Below, one piece after another: positions 28,333-37,574 of a DNA stretch of 64,000 nt. The number at the start of each line of letters is the position of its first letter. The first letter of the stretch is position 1. Position numbers and translations under genes: made by a program. Location of the stretch: positions 62,001-126,000 of the forward strand of contig NZ_JACHXV010000005.1 of assembly GCF_014192375.1 (NCBI RefSeq), given 5' to 3'. The DNA is from Endobacter medicaginis. GTDB lineage: Bacteria > Pseudomonadota > Alphaproteobacteria > Acetobacterales > Acetobacteraceae. Below the pieces are notes generated by a model. It was not told the origin of the DNA and searched no databases. It worked only from the letters and a program-made list of their open reading frames with translations.

Positions 28333-28347
28333 GGTTATGTTATAACC
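28333..28347. promoter_or_regulatory. Zur box before znuA
   Basis: GGTTAT (28333-28338) and ATAACC (28342-28347) form a perfect 6+6 inverted repeat with a 3-base spacer. It resembles alphaproteobacterial Zur operators (core TGTTATAAC). The TATAAC at 28341-28346 could double as a -10 hexamer with TGGACA at 28321-28326 as a closely spaced -35. It ends only 8 bases before the znuA start, so repression by zinc-loaded Zur would block promoter opening, and the message would have almost no leader. Confidence 0.75.
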
Positions 28348-28355
28348 TTGCCTCC

Positions 28356-29291
28356 ATGTTCGACGCCGCGTCTCCCCCGCAGCGCCCGCCCGCGCCGCGA
28401 CGGGCGCTGTGTTCGTTCGTGCTGTCCGTGCTGTGCGCCTGTGCCTGCGCGGGCCACGCGGAGGCAGCACGGCTGCGCATCGTCGCGGCCGAGGCTGTCT
28501 ATGGCGACATCGCACGCCAGATCGCCGGCACGGATGCCGAAGTGGTGTCGCTGATGGCCAATCCCGCTGGCGATCCGCATCTCTACGAGCCCGGACCGGC
28601 GGCCGCGCGGGCCGTGGCGGGCGCCGATGTGGCGATCGCCAACGGCGCGGGCTACGAGCCCTGGTTCGACAGGCTGCTGTCGGCGTCCGGCGCGCCGGCG
28701 AAGGTGGTGATCCGCGTCGACCGGCTGCCGGGCGTGGTCCAGGGTGCCCAGTCGGGCAACAATCCGCATCTGTGGGTCGACCCGGCCTCCGGACCGGCGC
28801 TGGCGAGCGCACTGGTGGCGGCATTGGCGGCGCGCGATCCCGCCCATGCGGCGGGCTACCGGGCGCGGGGCGCGGCGTTCGAGGACTCGACGCGGCCGCT
28901 GGCGGCGCGGGTGGCCTCGCTGCGCGCGGCCTTCGCCGCCCGCCACCCGCCCCTGCGGTTCGCGGCCACCGAGCCGGTGCTGGGCCCGCTTCTCGACGCG
29001 CTCGGCGTGGTGACGGCCGATCCTCAGGTCGCCCTGGCCGCACAGAACGAGACCGAGCCGGGCCCGGCGTCGCTGGCCAGGCTGCAGGCCGATCTCGATG
29101 GTCATCGCGTGGCCGCACTGGTGTTCAATGCGCAGGTCGCCAGCCCGCTGAGCCATGCGCTGCGCGCACGTGCCGAGGCTGACGGAGTGCCGACGATCGC
29201 GGTCGCCGAGACGCTGCCGGCGGAGCTGTCGTGGCAGCAATGGCTGCGGCAGCTGCTCGAGTCCGTGGCTCGGGCGGCAGGTGTTGCGTGA
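28356..29291 (+). CDS. znuA: Zinc ABC transporter substrate-binding protein (ZnuA-like)
   Basis: 311 residues. An N-terminal basic stretch and hydrophobic segment (FVLSVLCACACAGHAEAA) form a signal peptide. The cluster A-I metal-binding fold has metal ligands expected in NPAGDPHLYEPGP and SGNNPHLWVDP. The third histidine of typical ZnuA is replaced by the E of FAATEPVLGPLL, a variant I recall in part of the family. There is no His-rich loop. No ribosome-binding site precedes the ATG, which is 8 bases after the Zur box, so a leaderless transcript is possible. First gene of znuA-znuC-znuB, coupled by GTGA to znuC. Confidence 0.87.
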   Translation: MFDAASPPQRPPAPRRALCSFVLSVLCACACAGHAEAARLRIVAAEAVYGDIARQIAGTDAEVVSLMANPAGDPHLYEPGPAAARAVAGADVAIANGAGYEPWFDRLLSASGAPAKVVIRVDRLPGVVQGAQSGNNPHLWVDPASGPALASALVAALAARDPAHAAGYRARGAAFEDSTRPLAARVASLRAAFAARHPPLRFAATEPVLGPLLDALGVVTADPQVALAAQNETEPGPASLARLQADLDGHRVAALVFNAQVASPLSHALRARAEADGVPTIAVAETLPAELSWQQWLRQLLESVARAAGVA

Positions 29292-30079
29292 GCGGACCAT
29301 TGACGGATTCGCCCGGGGAGGAGCGTGCGCCACAGGCCGGGGCCGCGGCACCTGCGGCGGTGGAGTTCGCGGGGGTGACGCTGGCGCATGGCCGGCGCCG
29401 TCTGGTCGAAGACGCCTCGTTCGGGCTCGCCCAGGGCGCGTTCGTCGGTCTGTTCGGGGCGAACGGCGCGGGCAAGACCACCCTGATGCGCAGCGTGCTC
29501 GGGCTGGAGCGGCCGCGCGCCGGGCGCATCACGGTGTTCGATGCGCCGGCGCGACCGGGCCGGGCGGGGATCGGCATCCTGCCGCAGCAGCGCCAGTGGC
29601 CGGCGGCGACGCTCGATCTCGCCGCCATCGCCCTGCTGGAGGCGGCGCATCCTGGGCAGGGACCGGCGATCGGCGCCGCACTCGACCTGGTCGACGGACA
29701 GGCCCTGGCGCGTCGCCGGCTCGGCGCGCTGTCGGGCGGCGAGCGCCAGCGCCTGCTGCTGGCGCAGGCACTGGTCGGCGCGCCGCGGCTGCTGCTGCTC
29801 GACGAGCCCTTGGCCGGGCTCGACCCCGGCGCGCAGGTGCAGATCGTCGCCCTGATCGACCGTATCCGCCGCCAGCTCGAGGCGACGGTGCTGTTCAGCG
29901 CGCATGATCTCAATCCGCTGCTGGGCGTGATGGATGCGGCACTCTGGATCGCCGCGCGGCGCGTGCGGCTCGATGCCCCCGCAGCCCTGCTGCGCGCCGA
30001 CGTGCTCGACGGGCTGTATGGCGCGCGGATGCAGGTGATCTCGGGCGAGGGGAGGGTGGTGGTGGTGCCGGCATGCTGA
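29288..30079 (+). CDS. znuC: Zinc ABC transporter ATP-binding protein (ZnuC)
   Basis: 263 residues from GTG 29288, which overlaps the znuA stop (GTGA). ATPase motifs: Walker A GANGAGKTT, Q-loop GILPQQRQWP, signature LSGGERQR, Walker B LLLLDEPLAGLD and switch His in FSAHDLNPLL. The 35 residues before the ATPase domain are Ala/Pro-rich. It powers zinc import with ZnuB; the 3' end overlaps znuB by 7 bases. Confidence 0.9.
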   Translation: MSGPLTDSPGEERAPQAGAAAPAAVEFAGVTLAHGRRRLVEDASFGLAQGAFVGLFGANGAGKTTLMRSVLGLERPRAGRITVFDAPARPGRAGIGILPQQRQWPAATLDLAAIALLEAAHPGQGPAIGAALDLVDGQALARRRLGALSGGERQRLLLAQALVGAPRLLLLDEPLAGLDPGAQVQIVALIDRIRRQLEATVLFSAHDLNPLLGVMDAALWIAARRVRLDAPAALLRADVLDGLYGARMQVISGEGRVVVVPAC

Positions 30080-30897
30080 GCCAGATGCTGCAGTTCGGCT
30101 TCATGCAGGACGCGCTGCTCGCCGCCCTGGCGGTGTCGGTGCTGGCCGGGGTGGTGGGTTATCTGCTGGTGCTGCGGGCGGCGAGCTTCGCCGGCCATGC
30201 GCTGTCGCATATCGCGTTCGCCGGCGCCTCCGCCGCCCTGCTGGCCGGCTGGCCGCCGCTGCCGGGCATGATCGGGCTGCCGGTGCTGGCGGGGGCGGCG
30301 ATCGGCGCGATCGAGCGGCCGGCGGGACGGCGGGGCGGTGCCGCGGCGGATGTGGCGATCGGGTTGCTGCTGGCGGCATCGCTGGCGGTCGGGCTGCTGT
30401 GCCTGCATTTCGCCACCGGCAGCGTATCGGCGGCGACCTCGCTGCTGTTCGGCAACATCCTCGGCATCGATCGCGCCACGCTGTGGGTGCTGTGCGCGGT
30501 GGTGGTGGCCGCACTGGCCGGGCTGGCATGGATGCACAGGACGCTGCTGTTCGTGATCCTGCAACCCGATCTCGCCGAGGCGCAGGGCGTGCGCGTGCGG
30601 CTGGTCTGGGCCGGGTTCATGATGCTGGCCGGGGTGGCGGTGGCGGCGAGCGCGCAGATCGTCGGCGTGCTGCTGACATTCGCGCTCATGGTCGCCCCAC
30701 CCGCCGCTGCCCAGCGTCTCACCCGTCATCCCCGGACGGGGGCTGCGGTCTCGGTGGCCCTGGCGCTCGCGCAATGCTGGGCCGGACTGGTCGCGTCCTA
30801 TCTCACCGACTGGCCGGTGAGCGTGTGGATCGTGGGTTTCGGGGTTGCGGCGTTCGTCCTCGCTTGGGCGGTGGGAGCGCGTCTGGACCGGCGCTGA
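30073..30897 (+). CDS. znuB: Zinc ABC transporter permease (ZnuB)
   Basis: 274 residues with about eight predicted membrane helices, ABC-3 family. Conserved blocks are LRAASFAGHALSHIAFAGASAALLAG near the N terminus and QIVGVLLTFALMVAPPAAAQRLT in the second half. It forms the zinc channel with ZnuC as motor. The next gene (ABC ATPase) starts 23 bases after its stop on the same strand, suggesting the transcript continues. Confidence 0.92.
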   Translation: MLSQMLQFGFMQDALLAALAVSVLAGVVGYLLVLRAASFAGHALSHIAFAGASAALLAGWPPLPGMIGLPVLAGAAIGAIERPAGRRGGAAADVAIGLLLAASLAVGLLCLHFATGSVSAATSLLFGNILGIDRATLWVLCAVVVAALAGLAWMHRTLLFVILQPDLAEAQGVRVRLVWAGFMMLAGVAVAASAQIVGVLLTFALMVAPPAAAQRLTRHPRTGAAVSVALALAQCWAGLVASYLTDWPVSVWIVGFGVAAFVLAWAVGARLDRR

Positions 30898-30920
30898 GCG
30901 GCGTGAAAGAGTTGGCGGCG

Positions 30921-31829
30921 ATGACCGATATCGCAACGACTCCCGCCATCGTCCGCCTCGATGACGTGGTGAAGACCTATGGCACCGCGCGTGCGCTGGA
31001 CGGCATGCGCTTTTCCTTCGGCCTTGGCGAGACGGTGGCCCTGCTCGGGCCGAACGGGGCGGGCAAGACGACACTGATCGGCTGTCTGCTCGGCTTCCTG
31101 CTGCCGAGCTCCGGGTCCGTGCGCGTGTTCGATACCGAGGCGGCAGGGCTGGATGCCGCCCAGCGCGGCCGCATCGGCTTCGTGCCGCAGGCGATGACCG
31201 GGTTCTCGGGCTTCTCCGCCGGCGAGCTGCTCGACTACCTGGCCCACTTCCAGGTGCCGAAGCTGGGCCGGTTCGGCACCGCGCCGTTCGATGCCCGGCT
31301 CGCCGACTGGGCGAGGCTGCCGATGGGCACGCGGGTCAAGTCGCTCTCGGGCGGCCAGCGTCAGCGCCTGTCGATCATCCTCGCGCTGCGCCATGCGCCG
31401 GACCTTCTGGTGCTCGACGAGCCGGTCGCCAGTCTCGACCCGCAGGCGCGTCACGACTTCATGGCCTTGTTGGCCGAATATCGCGACCGCACCGGGGCGG
31501 CGGTGCTGATCTCGTCGCATATCCTGTCCGATCTGGAGCGTATCGCCACGCGTGCGGTGTTCGTCGCTCATGGCCGGGTGGTGCACGACACGCCGATGGC
31601 GCGCTTCCGCGACGGCACCCGGCTGCTGCGCTGCCCGCCGGAGCAGGTGTCTGCGCTGCGCTCGGCGCTCGTCGGCAGCGGGGTCAGCGTGCTGCGCGAG
31701 ACGCCGTCCGGCGCACTGCTGGTCGATGGCTGGCAGCCTGGGTCGGACTCCGCATTGCGTGCGACGGGGCTGGTGGTGGAGATCGACACGCCGGACCTGG
31801 AGGCGACGTTCCTGGAAATGACGCGATGA
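30921..31829 (+). CDS. ABC transporter ATP-binding protein of unknown substrate
   Basis: 302-residue ATPase of the exporter/ABC-2 type (NatA, CcmA and NosF relatives). Walker A GPNGAGKTT, signature LSGGQRQRLS, Walker B LLVLDEPVASLD, switch His in ISSHILSDLERI; a C-terminal domain of about 80 residues ends DLEATFLEMTR as in this group. It sits 23 bases after znuB and overlaps the next membrane protein by ATGA. Substrate unknown. Since it follows znuACB in one packed run, Zur control is possible. Confidence 0.88.
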   Translation: MTDIATTPAIVRLDDVVKTYGTARALDGMRFSFGLGETVALLGPNGAGKTTLIGCLLGFLLPSSGSVRVFDTEAAGLDAAQRGRIGFVPQAMTGFSGFSAGELLDYLAHFQVPKLGRFGTAPFDARLADWARLPMGTRVKSLSGGQRQRLSIILALRHAPDLLVLDEPVASLDPQARHDFMALLAEYRDRTGAAVLISSHILSDLERIATRAVFVAHGRVVHDTPMARFRDGTRLLRCPPEQVSALRSALVGSGVSVLRETPSGALLVDGWQPGSDSALRATGLVVEIDTPDLEATFLEMTR

Positions 31830-33247
31830 GCGGCCACGCGCTGCTGCCCTCCGGTACCCTCGCCGCGCTGGCGATGTATGTGCGGCGGCCCACGCTGCGC
31901 GGCAATTTCTGGCTGCTGGTCGCCGCCGGCGCGCTGGCGATGGCCGGCTGGAACGTCCCGCACCTCGTCGTCGAGATCCGCCGGCACGGTGTGGCGAGCG
32001 CGCTCTACAGCCGCGAGGCGCTCAATACCTGGTGGATGGGTGCGTTCTATGCGGCGGCGGCGGTGAGTGCCAGCTACTGGGGCCGGGTGGGCAGCAACAT
32101 CGCGCCGATGATGCCGACCCTGCTTGCAGCCGAGCGGGCGGCGGGCGCGATCGCCATCGTGCTGGCTGAATGCCTGCTCGCCGCCCCGCTGGTGGTACTG
32201 GGCGGCGCGCCGGCGAGCGCGCTGGCGCTGACCGCGCTCGCCTCCTTCGGCGGGTTCGGCTTCGGCCGTGGCGCGACCGTCACCGGCCAGGGGCGCCGGC
32301 GGCAGGGGGTCCTCACCCTGGTCTACCTGCCGCTGCTGTTCGTCGGCACGCTCGATTCGGTGATGAAGCTGATCGGCAACGCGCCGGCCTGGATTGACGC
32401 GCCGATCGGCATCGGGGTGATCGCGGCGGCGATCGCCTCGCTCCAGTTCCGCCCCGCCGAGGCTCGTCAGCAGGAGGACGAGCAGGAGCGCGCACGGGAG
32501 AGCTGGATGGCCAGGCGCCCCGCCGGCACCATCCCGCCCGGGCTGCTGCGTGTGCTCGACTGGCGCCCCGCGCCACTGCGCGAGCAGCCGCTACCGCCGG
32601 GGCCGTTCGATCCCGGCACGCTGATGCTGGTGTTGCAGACGCTCGCCATCCTGCTGGTGGGACTGGCGTTCGGCTGGGTGATTTCCGCGCTGGGTGGGGG
32701 CAAGGGCGCAGGCTCGCATGACCGCATCCAGTCGCTGATGGGCAGTGCTGCGGCGATGCCTGTGCTCGGTGCCTCGGTGTGGCTGATGTCGCGCGGCGAG
32801 TGGACACGCATCTTCGTCGCCGGACGCTACGGCTCGCGGCGGCGGTTCGCGGCCACGCTGATCCGTGCCCATCTGTGGCGGACCGCGCATCTGAGCGTCA
32901 TCACCGCGGTGGTGCTGGGCGTGCTGCTGGTCGTCTTCCGGCTCGATCCGCCGCGCGACGGTCTGCTGCGCGCCGCCGTCACCGGGCTGATGGTGATGGC
33001 GGCGTGTCAGCTCGGCTGCCTGTGCGCGATGGCGTCGGGCCTGTCGAAACTGTGGACGGGCGCAGGCAATTTCGGTGGCATGATGATCGTCAACGTTGCC
33101 GCGGTGACGCTGCTGACGCATGGTTTCGCACCGATCTGGTATGGCGTCGTCGCCGCGGCCGCCTTCCTCGCCGTGGCGGCGATGCTGGGGTTTGGCGCCG
33201 CCGCATTGCAGCGCACCGACTGGACACCCGAGGACTCCACCGCCTGA
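31826..33247 (+). CDS. Large membrane protein, probable ABC-2-like permease partner
   Basis: 473 residues with about 10-12 predicted membrane helices and a hydrophilic loop near residues 205-260 (rich in Glu, Arg and Pro). I do not recognise a named family. The start overlaps the ATPase stop (ATGA), so it is almost certainly the membrane partner of that ATPase. The stop overlaps the beta-lactamase start (TGATG at 33245-33249). These tight overlaps make a three-gene unit behind znuACB. Export or membrane-lipid-related functions are both possible. Confidence 0.7.
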   Translation: MSGHALLPSGTLAALAMYVRRPTLRGNFWLLVAAGALAMAGWNVPHLVVEIRRHGVASALYSREALNTWWMGAFYAAAAVSASYWGRVGSNIAPMMPTLLAAERAAGAIAIVLAECLLAAPLVVLGGAPASALALTALASFGGFGFGRGATVTGQGRRRQGVLTLVYLPLLFVGTLDSVMKLIGNAPAWIDAPIGIGVIAAAIASLQFRPAEARQQEDEQERARESWMARRPAGTIPPGLLRVLDWRPAPLREQPLPPGPFDPGTLMLVLQTLAILLVGLAFGWVISALGGGKGAGSHDRIQSLMGSAAAMPVLGASVWLMSRGEWTRIFVAGRYGSRRRFAATLIRAHLWRTAHLSVITAVVLGVLLVVFRLDPPRDGLLRAAVTGLMVMAACQLGCLCAMASGLSKLWTGAGNFGGMMIVNVAAVTLLTHGFAPIWYGVVAAAAFLAVAAMLGFGAAALQRTDWTPEDSTA

Positions 33248-34089
33248 TGCGCTCCCGGACCACGCGTCGCGCCGTGCTGTCGGGCGCGGTCTGCCTGCCC
33301 TTCGCCGCCCCGCCCGGGGCCTGGGCGATGACGCCTGCCGAGCGGTTCGACCGGCTGGAACAGCGCGCGCTCGGACGCCTCGGCGTGGCGATCCTCGATA
33401 CCGCCAGCCTGCACCTGATCGGCCATCGTCTCGACGAACGCTTCGGCCTGTGCAGCACGGTCAAGCTGCTGCTCGCCGCCTATGTGCTGGCCCGCGTCGA
33501 TGCGGGCCAGATGACGCTCGATGCACCGGTGGCCGACGCGGGACATGACTCCTCGCTGGGTGGGCTGTGCGAGGCGGCGGTCACGCTGAGCGACAGCCGT
33601 GCTGCCAACCTGCTGTTCGACCGGCTCGGCGGTCCGGCCGGGCTGACCGCCTGGCTGCGCGGCATCGGCGACGCGACGACTCGCTCCGACCGGATCGAGT
33701 TCGCGCTGAACGACCAGCCGGCGGGCGAGCTGCGCGACACCACCACGCCGGCGGCGATGGCTGCGACGATGCGCGGGCTGCTGACCGGCGATCTGCTGTC
33801 GGCCGACCACCGCCGGGTGCTGGCCGACTGGCTGGTGGCGTGCAGGACCGGCGACCGCCGTCTGCGCGCCGGCCTGCCGTCCGACTGGCGCGTCGGCGAC
33901 AAGACCGGCACCGGTGCGGGGATGCTGACCGGCCGCCGTCGCAATGCGCTGGTGGCGGATGTGGCGATCTGCTACCCGCCCGACCGCGCCCCGCTGATCG
34001 TCACCGCCTGGGTCGACACCCCGCTGCCGCGTCCGCGGGCCGAGGCAGTGCTGGCCGAGATCGGCCGCATCGCGGCGAGTGCTGCCTGA
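33247..34089 (+). CDS. Class A-like serine beta-lactamase
   Basis: 280 residues. The N terminus MRSRTTRRAVLSGAVCLPFA with APPGAWA is a Tat-type signal peptide, common for exported beta-lactamases. The active-site S70-T-V-K73 is in FGLCSTVKLLL, E151-x-x-x-N155 is in RIEFALND (the omega-loop), and K219-T-G is in VGDKTGTGAG. The second motif is S115-D116-S117 where nearly all class A enzymes have SDN, so catalysis or specificity may be altered. Length is normal. Its start overlaps the upstream ABC permease gene, tying it to the znu-ABC run. Confidence 0.87.
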   Translation: MRSRTTRRAVLSGAVCLPFAAPPGAWAMTPAERFDRLEQRALGRLGVAILDTASLHLIGHRLDERFGLCSTVKLLLAAYVLARVDAGQMTLDAPVADAGHDSSLGGLCEAAVTLSDSRAANLLFDRLGGPAGLTAWLRGIGDATTRSDRIEFALNDQPAGELRDTTTPAAMAATMRGLLTGDLLSADHRRVLADWLVACRTGDRRLRAGLPSDWRVGDKTGTGAGMLTGRRRNALVADVAICYPPDRAPLIVTAWVDTPLPRPRAEAVLAEIGRIAASAA

Positions 34090-34093
34090 AGCG

Positions 34094-34645
34094 TCAGCCC
34101 TGCGCCGCGCGTTCCTCGGCGCGCAGGGTTTCGCTGATCGCCTCTGCGGCGGTGTGGAAATGGCTGGCCCAGGGCGGCAGCGGCGGCGAGTCGAGGCCCA
34201 GGCCGAGCTCGCCGAGGAACTCGGCCGGACGCATCGTGCCGCCGGGGCCGGTGAAGACGCCACGGATCGCGACCACGCAGAAGGTTCGGCCGGCGCGGAC
34301 GAAACGATGCTCGAGAAAGCCCCATCTGTCGTCCCAGCCGACCAGCCGGGTGCGCAGTTCGAAGCGCTCGAAGGCGCGGAGTTCGCGGCGGAACTTGGCC
34401 GTCACGTCGCCGATCACCGGATAGACCCGGCGCTGCTTCGCCACCTCCCACAGGCCGACGCGGCGGAACCAGTCGAACCGGCCGAGATCGGCCAGCGTGA
34501 GATAACGGCCATTGTTGACGTGCATGTTGATGTCGAGATCGTTCGGCCAGGCGCGCAGCCGGATGGTGGTGGTCTCGAAAATGCCCACGCGCCCGGGCCC
34601 TGAACGGTCGAGCGCGGTCCGCGCCAGTCTCAGCCAGGGATACAT
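34094..34645 (-). CDS. Hotdog-fold acyl-CoA thioesterase-like protein (THEM6 type)
   Basis: 183 residues. The block ETTTIRLRAWPNDLDINMHVNNGRYLTLADLGRFD is the diagnostic hotdog-fold 4HBT_2 region, followed by the beta-sheet strands TRLVGWDDRWGFLEHRFVRAG. Such proteins hydrolyse acyl-CoA or acyl-ACP thioesters; the specific substrate cannot be told. Its 3' end is convergent with the beta-lactamase gene with only 4 bases between stops. It begins 18 bases after the pcp stop on the same strand and is probably in the mop-pcp transcript. Confidence 0.82.
   Translation of the reverse strand: MYPWLRLARTALDRSGPGRVGIFETTTIRLRAWPNDLDINMHVNNGRYLTLADLGRFDWFRRVGLWEVAKQRRVYPVIGDVTAKFRRELRAFERFELRTRLVGWDDRWGFLEHRFVRAGRTFCVVAIRGVFTGPGGTMRPAEFLGELGLGLDSPPLPPWASHFHTAAEAISETLRAEERAAQG
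34098..34128 (+). terminator. Weak terminator-like hairpin after the beta-lactamase gene
   Basis: CCCTGCGC (34098-34105) and GCGCAGGG (34121-34128) form an 8-bp stem extended by further internal pairs, followed by TTTCGC on the plus strand. It starts 8 bases after the beta-lactamase stop and lies in the 3' end of the convergent thioesterase gene. The T tract is short. Confidence 0.35.
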
Positions 34646-34663
34646 GTGGTCAGAGCCTCATCT

Positions 34664-35314
34664 TCAGCAGGTCGCACCTTCGGCGATCGTGCCCGTCTGC
34701 GCCACCCCGTCGCGGCAGCATTCCACCAGCAGGCGCAGGGCGCGGACCTGTTCGGCGAGGGCGAGGCTGGGCCGGTCGGTGGTGGTCTGCTGCGGCAGAT
34801 GCGGGACATGGACGAAGCCGCCGCGTCGGTGCGGCGTGTCACGCAGCGTGTGCATGAGCAGGTAGAAGGCGCGGTTGCAGAGGAAATGCCCGGCCGTGGA
34901 GGAGAGTTCCGCGGGCAGACCATCGGCGCGCAGGGCGGCAGCCATCGCCTTGAGCGGCAGGGTGGAGGCATAGGCCAGCGGGCCACCTTCGACGATGGTG
35001 TGGTCGACATGCACGATGCCGGCATTGTCGGCGGTGGCGGTGTCGTCGAGATTGAGGGCGAAGCGTTCGAGACTGATCGCCGCACGGCCGCCGGCCTGGC
35101 CGACCAGCAGCGTCCAGTCGGGGGCGGTTTCGTCGAACGCGCCGGCGAGGGCGGCGTCGGTGCCGCCATAGGCGCAGGGCAGGCAGCGCACATGCAGCTC
35201 GATCCCCGCCGGGGGCGTGTCGCGAAGCGCGCGCACCGCCTCCCAGGACGGGTTGACGCTCGCACCGGCGAACGGCTCGAACCCGGTCAGCAGGATGCGT
35301 GGGCGCGGGGTCAA
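34664..35314 (-). CDS. pcp: Pyroglutamyl-peptidase I
   Basis: 216-residue cysteine peptidase of family C15 that removes N-terminal pyroglutamate from peptides in the cytoplasm. The N terminus RILLTGFEPFAG is diagnostic. The triad is E83 (ISLERFALN), C146 (GHFLCNRAFY) and H169 (FVHVPHLP). The only suitable start is a TTG at 35314, which overlaps the stop of the upstream mop gene (TTGA), so translation probably depends on coupling. Length is typical. Confidence 0.88.
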   Translation of the reverse strand: MTPRPRILLTGFEPFAGASVNPSWEAVRALRDTPPAGIELHVRCLPCAYGGTDAALAGAFDETAPDWTLLVGQAGGRAAISLERFALNLDDTATADNAGIVHVDHTIVEGGPLAYASTLPLKAMAAALRADGLPAELSSTAGHFLCNRAFYLLMHTLRDTPHRRGGFVHVPHLPQQTTTDRPSLALAEQVRALRLLVECCRDGVAQTGTIAEGATC

Positions 35315-35532
35315 CCCACGCCGACCATCACGTCCGAGGCCTTGATGACCGCGACCGCCTCGCCGCCGACGGTGAGGCCGAGCTCGTCGACCGCCTCGTT
35401 GGTGATCGACGCGGTGATCACCGCGCCATCGGCGATGCCGATGCGCACATGCGCGGTGGTCGCCCCCTTGGTGATGTCGAGCACGGTGCCGCGGAGCTGG
35501 TTGCGGGCGCTGAGTTTGAGAGCGTTCGTCAT
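35311..35532 (-). CDS. Molybdopterin/molybdate-binding Mop (TOBE) protein
   Basis: 73-residue stand-alone TOBE domain: LKLSARNQLRGTVLDITKGATTAHVRIGI and later GGEAVAVIKASDVMVG. This is the Mop fold of cytoplasmic molybdate-storage proteins (molbindins), which assemble as hexamers. A user of molybdenum, the paoABC-like enzyme, is encoded at 47.6-51.5 kb. It is the first gene of a probable mop-pcp-thioesterase unit and starts 18 bases past the amtB terminator region on the opposite flank. Confidence 0.87.
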   Translation of the reverse strand: MTNALKLSARNQLRGTVLDITKGATTAHVRIGIADGAVITASITNEAVDELGLTVGGEAVAVIKASDVMVGVG

Positions 35533-35549
35533 GGCGGGATCGTAGCACG

Positions 35550-35583
35550 AAAAAACCGGCAGGCCCCGAGGGAAGCCTGCCGG
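35550..35583 (-). terminator. Intrinsic terminator downstream of amtB
   Basis: CCGGCAGGC (35583-35575 on the minus strand) pairs with GCCTGCCGG (35564-35556) around a 10-base loop, followed by six T residues (35555-35550). This is the clearest factor-independent terminator of the window. It ends the glnK-amtB transcript and isolates it from the mop gene, which starts just beyond it. Confidence 0.9.
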
Positions 35584-35611
35584 TCGGAAATCGCGATGCG
35601 GGAAGCCGGGA

Positions 35612-37491
<1,880 letters not shown>

Positions 37492-37574
37492 CTATCTTGA
37501 GCAGCACATGGGCGGCTTCTGCCCAGGATTGCGCCACCCGTGGAGACATGCGTGGCGCGCGCAAGGCTGAGACG

